The notes beneath the pieces were generated by a model that worked only from the letters and a program-made list of their open reading frames with translations, made no database searches and had not been told where the DNA came from. From contig CAJUJP010000054.1 in assembly GCA_910586615.1 (NCBI GenBank), forward strand, positions 1 through 22,166: a DNA stretch of 22,166 nucleotides, given 5' to 3'. A program made the translations under genes and the position numbers. This stretch comes from an uncultured Lachnospiraceae bacterium. Its GTDB lineage: Bacteria > Bacillota > Clostridia > Lachnospirales > Lachnospiraceae. Position 1 is the stretch's first letter. Every line of letters begins with the position of its first letter. Shown here one piece after another: positions 16,627-22,166 of this stretch.

Positions 16627-19120
16627 GTTCTAATTCCTCCAATCTCCGGACCAGCAGATCTCCGATACAGTCCCAGCAGAACTGCCTGTTTTTGTGATTC
16701 TCATAGGTGAGATCCAGAATGATATTCATGCGTTCTTCGTCATTTGGGCACAGTTCCTGCGCTGCCTGATGAAATTTCTGATAAAGAAAATGGCGGTTCC
16801 TGTTGGCATCCCCTTTATCGCAGGGCTGCATGTTTTTATAGGATCTGACACATTCGCAGTAATACTGTTCTAATTCCAGCAGCGCCTGCCGGTGCTCTCT
16901 GGTGCAGCGTCTTTTGGTCTTCAGGACGTGATAGTCAAAAGAGGAATTTCTGCGCAGGTGAGCTTGGTATCCGTCCAGTTGGCTTTCCACGTACCGGCAT
17001 ATTTGATTCATGGAGCAGTCACCCATGCCGACCGGCATTCTGGATTCGTACCAGAACAGAAATTCGCGCTGGTCTTCTGAGAGATTGTCCGTGTCTGCAT
17101 ATAAATCCTGAATAGAGCAGTTGTACAGGGCGCAGCATTTGTCGTTGCTTTCTTTTCTATATTTCCTGTAGGCGCGTTTCAGGTCTTCATAAATATAGAT
17201 CATGAAATAAGGTTTGCGGTATGCGCACAGGGACTGCAGGTAAGGATGACCGTCACATGCCCGCAGGTTATACCAGCAGGCCGGCATAGGAGTGGAGATG
17301 ATTCCCTTGATTTTGTCCAGTTCTGCCTGCTGGTAAAGTTGTCCGCAGTTGATTCTGTAGGCTAATTCCTGATATTCTTTGGAATCTTTGGGGAAGCGGG
17401 ACTGAACCTCCATCATGGAAGTAACATGGTTGGTGATCGTTCCCACCTGATTGCCCATTCCGTTTTTATTTGTTTTCCTGATTTCCGATTCCGTAACGAC
17501 CATTTTGGGTGCATTGTGCTGGACGCACTCGATTGCGGGAAGCGGTCTGTAACGTCTCTTCAAAACAGCGTTGTTGGTGGAGAACAGAATATCGCTGTCC
17601 CAGTCACAGCCATTTTCCGCCAGACAGAAAGAGTCCCAGGCGTTGATGATCATGATCGTATCCATATACTGATACCAATGCCGGCAGGCTTCTTCGTGAC
17701 TGACCTGGCATCTGCGGATATTGTGATGGCTTGTCATCGGACTGCGGAAGATTACGATGTCGGTTTCTGCCTTATCGTCCCAGAATCTGGAATAGCATTC
17801 GCCGGCAGGAAGCAGACCGGTCACTTCCAGTCCGCACACAGACTGCATGAAAGCAAACGGATCGCCGCTGGCAATCTGATAATTGCCGGAAACAGATAAT
17901 TTCCCGATTTTGGCGTCATCTATTTTCTTGCGGATAAATCTGTGTACGGAATCGATGACATACGGATCGCCAAGCATATATTCGCTCGTGTATAAGGCGC
18001 GCTGCCAGGAATTCACGGCTGTATTTTCCGTGATTCCAAGGAAGGCAACGGTGGAAGCGTAGTCGCCGCACATGGCGTTCTTAAGATATTGCAGCGTGGG
18101 CGCACACAGTTCTTCGATATCTTCATCCGTAAATTCGTAGGACTGCAGATACTGATAGTTCAGTTCTCTCTGCTCTTCCAGCACGGGCGGCGCTATTTTT
18201 GTGACAGCGAAGCCGTATCCGCATTCGCGGCAGGCGCCTTCATAGCTTTGGATATTATCATATGCCATCCAGAGTTTGAGAGAGGATTCTGTCAGGACCA
18301 TTTCACATTTGCGGATATCCTGCAGGTTTCCCCATATGTCTTCTATGAAGTAATTTCCATGATTGTATTCTTCAACGAATTCTATGATGGGAAAAGGATA
18401 CAGCATTCCTTTCAACCATGCATTGCGTAAGCACACGCCGCCAGGGACATAGTCCAGGCCAAGGTACTCGGACACTCTCTGCATATAGTCAATCGTACAC
18501 AGATTAAAGCCGTCTGATACAATGTTCTTTAACTGCTTATGGGATATCGTTTCCAGAACCGGCTCATTGGAATCCGTCCCTGCGTCTAAGGAGATTACGT
18601 CGGCGTAGTATCTGGTGACGCAGTCTCTCACGACCAGGATACCGTCCGGCATACAGACCGGCCGGGAAGCGGAGCATGTCAGCGCCTTGTAGGCTTCATA
18701 TTTGGCCGGAACAAGCGGAATGTCCTTATTTCTTCCGCATTCGCAAAACTCGTTGAGTTTGTCCAGATATTTCGCATTGCAGAATAAAAGCGTATTGTTT
18801 TTCAGGCCGCCGGTGGTGCCCACAAAGCGGCGGAAACAGATGCCGTTTACAGTGACGCCTTTTGAGCCGGCGGCACGGCCGAAATCGGTTTTCTGTTCAA
18901 TCACCACCTGCAGGAAGATTTCTGAAAAGTCGATTTCCGTCAGGCTTTTATGCAGGATCTTGTTTGCCATCATTCGAAATACCTGCGCTTCGAACAGCGA
19001 TACCAGTTCCTGAAACTGAAAGGCCTCTTTCTTTGTGATGTTTAAATTCCAGCCGGAATATTTCAGTTTGTTTGTTCCTATTTTAAAAATCTCATATTGA
19101 GGTACATGGATGCCTGCCAT
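16610..19120 (-). CDS. Single-chain two-barrel RNA polymerase (YonO/QDE-1-like, 836 aa)
   Basis: The motifs of the double-psi-barrel RNA polymerase superfamily appear in the right order. RRFVGTTGGLKNNTLLF (97-113) resembles the S-x-x-LR-x-x-x-x-x-F segment of QDE-1-type enzymes. SDGFNLCT (202-209) precedes LRNAWLKGML (231-240), which carries the barrel-1 lysine K237. SGNYQIASGDPF (411-422) and LLPAGECYS (436-444) come next, then VIFRSP (456-461). The metal motif is CDWDSD (505-510), with D506, D508 and D510. The known family motif is DxDGD; here the glycine is serine. SPbeta YonO, a relative, transcribes that phage's late genes. The gene heads the structural operon, starts at an ATG with GGAG, and lies 10 nt after a small gene. 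The protein is rich in Cys and Tyr. I infer that it transcribes the element's late genes from DNA; RNA-templated activity is less likely but cannot be excluded. Confidence 0.85.
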   Translation of the reverse strand: MAGIHVPQYEIFKIGTNKLKYSGWNLNITKKEAFQFQELVSLFEAQVFRMMANKILHKSLTEIDFSEIFLQVVIEQKTDFGRAAGSKGVTVNGICFRRFVGTTGGLKNNTLLFCNAKYLDKLNEFCECGRNKDIPLVPAKYEAYKALTCSASRPVCMPDGILVVRDCVTRYYADVISLDAGTDSNEPVLETISHKQLKNIVSDGFNLCTIDYMQRVSEYLGLDYVPGGVCLRNAWLKGMLYPFPIIEFVEEYNHGNYFIEDIWGNLQDIRKCEMVLTESSLKLWMAYDNIQSYEGACRECGYGFAVTKIAPPVLEEQRELNYQYLQSYEFTDEDIEELCAPTLQYLKNAMCGDYASTVAFLGITENTAVNSWQRALYTSEYMLGDPYVIDSVHRFIRKKIDDAKIGKLSVSGNYQIASGDPFAFMQSVCGLEVTGLLPAGECYSRFWDDKAETDIVIFRSPMTSHHNIRRCQVSHEEACRHWYQYMDTIMIINAWDSFCLAENGCDWDSDILFSTNNAVLKRRYRPLPAIECVQHNAPKMVVTESEIRKTNKNGMGNQVGTITNHVTSMMEVQSRFPKDSKEYQELAYRINCGQLYQQAELDKIKGIISTPMPACWYNLRACDGHPYLQSLCAYRKPYFMIYIYEDLKRAYRKYRKESNDKCCALYNCSIQDLYADTDNLSEDQREFLFWYESRMPVGMGDCSMNQICRYVESQLDGYQAHLRRNSSFDYHVLKTKRRCTREHRQALLELEQYYCECVRSYKNMQPCDKGDANRNRHFLYQKFHQAAQELCPNDEERMNIILDLTYENHKNRQFCWDCIGDLLVRRLEELEHVPAE

Positions 19121-19130
19121 TTATTTCTCC

Positions 19131-19529
19131 TTATTCGTCAGTGTTTTTGTCGGTCTCTTTATCATGTTCCGTGATCCGCTCCTGCTCAAACAGTTCATTG
19201 CCTCTTTCGAAACATGCAAGCTCATATTCATATCGCTCGATAAAGTACTGAAAATATCCGGAAATACATGCCTGATGGACGATCCTGCAGATGTTTTCCA
19301 CTATGGTTTCTTTCGTTCCGGATATGTATTGCGAATCCGTCTTTTTGGATGACAAATGCATTCTGTCATCCAGATCGCTGCGCTTAAGCCATATGGAAAG
19401 CATGTATTTGCCTGCCTGCTTGTCAAAGTGATAGGTGCATTCGACAGAATAGTTTCTGTATCCCCATTTTGTTAAATGAAATTCGATGACATTTCCTCTA
19501 TATTCTGGTTTCATTATTCCTCTAAGCAT
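19131..19529 (-). CDS. Unknown protein upstream of the RNA polymerase (132 aa)
   Basis: The ATG has GAGG 6 nt upstream, and the stop lies 10 nt before the polymerase start, so the two are in one operon. The first 70 residues are beta-rich and basic (KWGYRNYSVECTYHFDKQ). The centre is helical (IVENICRIVHQACIS). The C-terminus is very acidic (EHDKETDKNTDE). No membrane span and no recognised family. An acidic tail next to a polymerase gene is compatible with an accessory role, but there is no direct evidence. Confidence 0.5.
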   Translation of the reverse strand: MLRGIMKPEYRGNVIEFHLTKWGYRNYSVECTYHFDKQAGKYMLSIWLKRSDLDDRMHLSSKKTDSQYISGTKETIVENICRIVHQACISGYFQYFIERYEYELACFERGNELFEQERITEHDKETDKNTDE

Positions 19530-19545
19530 GGTTTTCCTCGTTTCC

Positions 19546-19570
19546 GCGCCGGTCTGGCGCTTTTTCTTCT
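19546..19570 (+). terminator. Intrinsic terminator-like hairpin on the plus strand
   Basis: GCGCC, loop GGTCT and GGCGC are followed directly by TTTTTCTTCT on the plus strand. No rightward gene ends here, so it would act on antisense transcripts running against the leftward operon. On the minus strand it lies between two coding regions without a T run. Confidence 0.35.
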
Positions 19571-19612
19571 AAAAATAGTTTTGTACTTTTTCCGGTCTCT
19601 GTTTTTGCATTA

Positions 19613-19861
19613 TTAGCTATCCATGGAATCTTTGTGTGTTTTACTTCTTTCGAAATTCACTTTTTGTAATGTGTTTTTTCGGCACTGTTCATCAAAATTC
19701 CGATCCTGTATGATCCGGGCAGCGATGGCGGAACTGGCGGCATATCCCTTTTTTCTATAATCCGTATTGAAATCTGAAGGATAAATATAGCCGCCGAATT
19801 TCGTATGATCTGCTTTATCCATTCCTGTGTTGTGATAAGTTGGTAGCATATGTTGTTTCAT
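19613..19861 (-). CDS. Small unknown protein, first gene of the leftward operon (82 aa)
   Basis: A polar, Tyr- and Lys-rich small protein with no membrane span and no motif that I recognise (it contains KFGGYIYPSDFNTDYRKKGY). AGGAG lies only 2 nt before the first ATG, so the in-frame ATG three codons further on could be the real start. It is the first gene after the control region and is followed by an 83-nt gap, then the 132-aa gene. Early-position small phage proteins of this kind are often regulators or host-takeover factors. The role is unknown. Confidence 0.4.
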   Translation of the reverse strand: MKQHMLPTYHNTGMDKADHTKFGGYIYPSDFNTDYRKKGYAASSAIAARIIQDRNFDEQCRKNTLQKVNFERSKTHKDSMDS

Positions 19862-19891
19862 TTCTCCTTTTCATTTTCTGGTCAGAACAGT

Positions 19892-19953
19892 TTTCTGAAA
19901 GTTGTAAGCCAGCTCCTGGCAGTTGTATCCTGACAGGGCAGTGATTTCAGAAA
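19892..19953 (-). ncRNA. Possible structured leader RNA upstream of the late operon
   Basis: Inverted repeats nest inside each other. The outer 9-bp arms are TTTCTGAAA (19892-19900) and TTTCAGAAA (19945-19953). They enclose a GCCAG-CTC-CTGGC hairpin (19908-19920), a short CCTG...CAGG pair (19929-19937) and a repeated GTTGTA. The layout could fold as a three-way junction about 30 nt before the first leftward gene. It could be a leader, a binding site or chance. Confidence 0.3.
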
Positions 19954-20001
19954 GCCGGCTTTGGATTGTTTGTGTTGTGGGCTACAAGATGTATTTCTCT
20001 G

Positions 20002-20015
20002 TTTGAGTTCTCAAA
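20002..20015. promoter_or_regulatory. 14-bp dyad, operator candidate
   Basis: TTTGAG and CTCAAA flank a 2-nt centre. The site lies about 60 nt left of the SOS boxes, on the side facing the late operon. It could bind a repressor or mark an element-specific promoter. There is no direct evidence beyond symmetry and position. Confidence 0.3.
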
Positions 20016-20075
20016 AACTTCAAAAAGTGAAATCTATGATGACGAATGGAATGATGCATGAACATAAAAAATACA

Positions 20076-20089
20076 AAAACATTTGTTCG
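20076..20089. promoter_or_regulatory. SOS (LexA/DinR) box 2
   Basis: Read on the minus strand the site is CGAACAAATGTTTT. It matches 13 of 14 positions of the Bacillus DinR consensus CGAACRNRYGTTYC; only the last base differs. It lies 10 bp upstream of the -35 element of the rightward promoter. Confidence 0.65.
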
Positions 20090-20098
20090 AAAATTATA

Positions 20099-20127
20099 TT
20101 GACATAAAGAAACATATGTTCTATAAT
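20099..20127 (+). promoter_or_regulatory. Consensus sigma-70 promoter for the sigma-factor gene
   Basis: TTGACA (20099-20104), a 17-nt spacer and TATAAT (20122-20127) are a perfect match to the vegetative consensus. The predicted start near 20134 gives a leader of about 140 nt before the sigma gene. An SOS-type box fills the spacer, so repressor binding would block RNA polymerase directly. Confidence 0.8.
20109..20122. promoter_or_regulatory. SOS (LexA/DinR) box 1, inside the promoter
   Basis: Read on the minus strand the site is AGAACATATGTTTC. It matches 13 of 14 positions of CGAACRNRYGTTYC; only the first base differs. It lies between the -35 and -10 elements. Its centre is 33 bp from that of the second box, about three helical turns, so two LexA dimers could sit on the same face. 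Confidence 0.7.
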
Positions 20128-20272
20128 TGGCATTAATCAAAAGATAAGCGAAATGTATAAAAAACAGAGTATATGTATTGACCGCAGATAAAACTATCAC
20201 AATGCTGCAAGAATATGTGAAAATCTTTTTGTGTGTCATCGTAATATATGGCTCTGACATGGAGGAATCACT

Positions 20273-20830
20273 ATGGAAGAAATTTTAAATGCATACTATG
20301 TTGATAATGCACGGAAGCTGCATGGTGTTGTGGACAGGATTTTACTGAAATTCGGCGGACTATCGGATAAAGATACTGATGATTTTTATTCGCTTGCGAA
20401 TGAAGTGTTTGTGGATGTTATGAATCAATATGATGCTTCACAGCCTTTTGAAGCATTACTTTACACATGTCTGGCAAGAAAGATCAAGACGGAGATTACC
20501 AGAAGAAATCGGGAGAAACGTAAAGCAGACAGGATGTCTATACCTATTGATACGCCTGTTGGCGATGACGGAGATACTACATTGGGGGATATTATTGCGG
20601 ACAGCTTTACTATTGAAAAGGAACTGTTTGAAAAAAGAGAAACAGGATGCAGCGCAAGAATGCGGCTGTATCTGAACAGATTATCAAGTCTGCAGAGAGA
20701 AGTTTTAAGACTCAACATAGCTGGTTACCAGCCGGATGAGATTAAGGCAGAACTGCAGATCAGCACAAAGCAGTATACAGATTGCAATGCGGCGATCCAT
20801 TCATACAGAAATGTTTCCGTGTTATTCTAA
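20273..20830 (+). CDS. Small sigma-70-family factor (185 aa)
   Basis: The N-terminal half has a region 2-like helical pattern (DDFYSLANEVFVDVMNQYD, about residues 36-54) followed by a basic stretch (RKIKTEITRRNREKRK). The linker MSIPIDTPVGDDGDTTLGDII (about 88-108) is close to the region 3 phrase of primary sigma factors. The C-terminal LSSLQREVLRLNIAGYQPDEI (about 137-157) starts a region 4-type helix-turn-helix. GGAGGA lies 7 nt before the ATG. It is transcribed rightward from an SOS-boxed consensus promoter and diverges from the RNAP-containing operon. I infer that it directs host RNA polymerase to promoters of the element. Other sigma-like regulators remain possible. Confidence 0.75.
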   Translation: MEEILNAYYVDNARKLHGVVDRILLKFGGLSDKDTDDFYSLANEVFVDVMNQYDASQPFEALLYTCLARKIKTEITRRNREKRKADRMSIPIDTPVGDDGDTTLGDIIADSFTIEKELFEKRETGCSARMRLYLNRLSSLQREVLRLNIAGYQPDEIKAELQISTKQYTDCNAAIHSYRNVSVLF

Positions 20831-21344
20831 CGGGCGGCAAAGCGGCCGGATTTTCAAAGATTTGAGCGGCCGGCGGATGGCAGGTAAACAGCATAAAACA
20901 GGTGAAGAGAATACAGACAAGGAAGCATGGCAGAAACATATAAATGCCCCGAATGCAGCACAGTGTAAGCCTGTAAGAAAGCCCGAATGCGATCAGGACA
21001 CTCAGAATGAATATGCCGATATCCAGAATAAAACTGTTTTTGCCCAGAATGAAAGTATAAACATAGTACAAGGCAGGAACCAGCAATGTTCCGAGAACGA
21101 TTCCCCAACATAATGCAAACGTGATACACGGATATGTTCGTCTGCACTTAAAGATCATGATCAGGGAGTAGAGCAGCATGGGGAAGAATACCAGCTTCAT
21201 ATGCTCCCATACAGATTCATTAACCGGTGTAAACAGACCAACGATAGCATGATTGCCGGACCAGTCATACAGAAAATGGGACAGTGTGCCCAGGATCAGT
21301 ACAAAAAATATTCCAAGGATTGTATAGCATTTTAATTGTTTCAT
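20760..21344 (-). pseudogene. DUF6512-like membrane protein, C-terminus apparently replaced (194 aa)
   Basis: Five or so hydrophobic helices and the start MKQLKCYTILGIFFVLILG and GLFTPVNESVWEHMKLVFFP segments fit the DUF6512 family of small integral membrane proteins. GAGGTGAT lies a few nt before the ATG at 21344. From memory, family members end soon after a PP...lF.DP motif. Here the match stops at HPPAAQIFENPA (residue 167, about 20844) and the last 27 residues are unrelated, because they are the complement of the sigma-factor gene. The two genes overlap tail to tail by 71 nt. This looks like a host gene cut by integration of the element. If the family end is less conserved than I recall, it is simply a variant. 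Confidence 0.55.
20841..20873. repeat. 9-bp direct repeat at the proposed element boundary
   Basis: AGCGGCCGG occurs at 20841-20849 and again at 20865-20873, just outside the sigma gene and at the point where DUF6512-like similarity fades. It may be part of an attachment site. No copy of the other end is visible in the window. Confidence 0.25.
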
Positions 21345-21451
21345 GAAATCACCTCGGGAACAGTATATGCGGGGATGAAAGAAATATGCGGGCGAGTATC
21401 TTTTCAAAAACTGTGCGAAGTACTTAAATATGAGAAAAGAATATTAATTAT

Positions 21452-21481
21452 TTGACATTGGCAGCATCTTAATAGTAAAAT
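21452..21481 (+). promoter_or_regulatory. Promoter of the lipoprotein gene
   Basis: TTGACA (21452-21457), an 18-nt spacer and TAAAAT (21476-21481) form a good vegetative promoter about 60 nt before the start codon. The surrounding sequence is A+T-rich. Confidence 0.55.
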
Positions 21482-21543
21482 AGGATGACAAGGTTAAACA
21501 TCTTTTAAAAAATACAATGAAAAACGAAATAAGGATTGAAATT

Positions 21544-22026
21544 ATGAATATGAAAAAAATATTTATGTCGTGTGTTTTATTATGCTTGATGGTATGTTTT
21601 ATTAATGGATGTGGTAATTCAAGTAAACCAACAAAAATCGAGGATGAAGTTGTAGCATATCTTAATCAGTTGACAGATAAATATGGTGAAATAGGATATG
21701 ATGCTCAGTACATATATTGTGATGGAGAATATCAATATTTTATAATATATTATTATGGCACAGGCTCTAATACTAAGGTTACAGATACTACTGCTGTATA
21801 TCGTGTGGATGCGAATGACCATTCGGAACTATATATCGATTTGATGGAGAAAAAAGAGGAGCTTGAAAGCGGATTAGATAAAGTATTGCTTGCAGGGTGT
21901 GTGGATACATATAACGAGTATAAGAATAATGAGCAGGAATTAACGTATGAAGAATTTAAAAGTTTTGAGAGAGGATATATAAAGGTTGATTTTGACATCC
22001 TACATGAAATGATGAAAAAGGAGTGA
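21544..22026 (+). CDS. Small secreted lipoprotein (160 aa)
   Basis: The start is a signal peptide (MNMKKIFMSCVLLCLMVCF) that ends in a lipobox-like INGC, so the mature protein should begin at the lipid-modified cysteine and be anchored outside the membrane. The mature part is Tyr- and Glu-rich and predicted alpha/beta (QYIYCDGEYQYFIIYYYG). AAGGA lies 8 nt before the ATG at 21544; an in-frame ATG at 21517 has no ribosome site. It lies outside the proposed element and has its own promoter. The sequence is more A+T-rich than the element. The function is unknown. Confidence 0.65.
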   Translation: MNMKKIFMSCVLLCLMVCFINGCGNSSKPTKIEDEVVAYLNQLTDKYGEIGYDAQYIYCDGEYQYFIIYYYGTGSNTKVTDTTAVYRVDANDHSELYIDLMEKKEELESGLDKVLLAGCVDTYNEYKNNEQELTYEEFKSFERGYIKVDFDILHEMMKKE

Positions 22027-22112
22027 GAAAGTATATGGAAATAGTACTTGAACTCTAATGGGTATCCCCCCCTTTTTTTAATTACCTGCAAAAAAAGAAG
22101 TGCCGAAAACCA

Positions 22113-22166
22113 GGTAGTGTAAAATAGTTTGTGTCTTTGGAAAAAAATACCTCTTTTTTGGTAAGA
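22113..22166. mobile_element. Possible terminal part of an IS256-type insertion sequence (cut by window edge)
   Basis: GTGTAAAATAGTTTGTGTC, near 22118, resembles the terminal inverted repeats of IS256-family elements as I remember them. It is followed by A/T-rich runs up to the window edge. No transposase is visible. A C7T7 tract lies about 40 nt upstream. This call rests on motif memory only. Confidence 0.3.

Larger units (their letters stand above)
19862..20272. other. Divergent control region of the element
   Basis: This 411-nt gap between divergent genes holds, left to right, a possible structured leader, a TTTGAG/CTCAAA dyad, two SOS-type boxes, a consensus sigma-70 promoter pointing right, and a long 5' leader before the sigma gene. 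No equally good sigma-70 promoter points left towards the late operon, which fits transcription by a dedicated polymerase or sigma factor. A weakly coding hydrophobic reading frame crosses it on the minus strand and is not believed. Confidence 0.6.

Noticed and set aside
19982..20260. 92-codon hydrophobic reading frame on the minus strand
   Set aside because: It overlaps the consensus promoter and both SOS-type boxes, has no ribosome site, and its hydrophobic character follows from A+T-rich sequence.
20736..21113. 125-codon plus-strand frame overlapping the sigma and membrane-protein genes
   Set aside because: It runs antisense to the DUF6512-like gene and out of frame with the sigma gene, without a ribosome site.
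1..22166. CRISPR arrays, tRNA or rRNA genes
   Set aside because: I saw no regularly spaced direct repeats, cloverleaf-type sequences or rRNA segments while reading either strand.

Overview
The window most resembles a prophage or phage-tail element integrated in a Gram-positive Clostridia genome, probably a gut Lachnospiraceae. Strong GGAGG-type ribosome sites, Firmicutes-type SOS boxes, a DUF6512-like membrane protein and a bacterial group II intron all point that way. The taxon is inferred from style and was not searched.

Layout. From about 20270 down to the left edge, almost every gene lies on the minus strand in one tightly packed late-type operon, read here from high to low coordinates. 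Two small unknown proteins (19861, 19529) come first. Next is an 836-aa protein that I read as a two-barrel RNA polymerase of the YonO/QDE-1 type (KG lysine motif plus a DWDSD metal motif), translationally coupled to a zinc-finger protein (16626). The morphogenesis genes follow: a putative tail assembly protein (15690), a putative tail tube protein (14764), a 61-aa zinc protein, a cysteine desulfurase (13688), a membrane protein, a LLH-type holin, a two-domain endolysin (CHAP-like plus GH25), two small proteins, a very large tape measure protein (9071) and four tail-tip or baseplate proteins (4398, 4101, 2865, 1939). A group II intron remnant with domains I-III only lies at about 9115-9678, against the 5' end of the tape measure gene.

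Control region. Between the leftward operon and a rightward gene at 20273 there is a consensus sigma-70 promoter (TTGACA, 17 nt, TATAAT). Two sites each match 13 of 14 positions of the Firmicutes LexA/DinR box. The rightward gene is a small sigma-70-family factor. The simplest model is that DNA damage releases LexA, the element's own sigma factor is made, and the RNAP and late operon are then switched on.

Right flank. The sigma gene ends at 20830. A leftward DUF6512-like gene seems to lose its family-like sequence at about 20844, so this may be the right end of the element. Beyond it lie a lipoprotein gene with its own promoter and, at the very edge, a possible IS256-type end.

No capsid, portal, terminase, integrase, tail sheath, CRISPR array or tRNA was seen. 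The particle could be a siphovirus whose head genes lie further left, or a headless tail. Lysis genes between the tail tube and tape measure genes, a cysteine desulfurase in the late operon, and a private polymerase plus sigma pair are the most unusual features.
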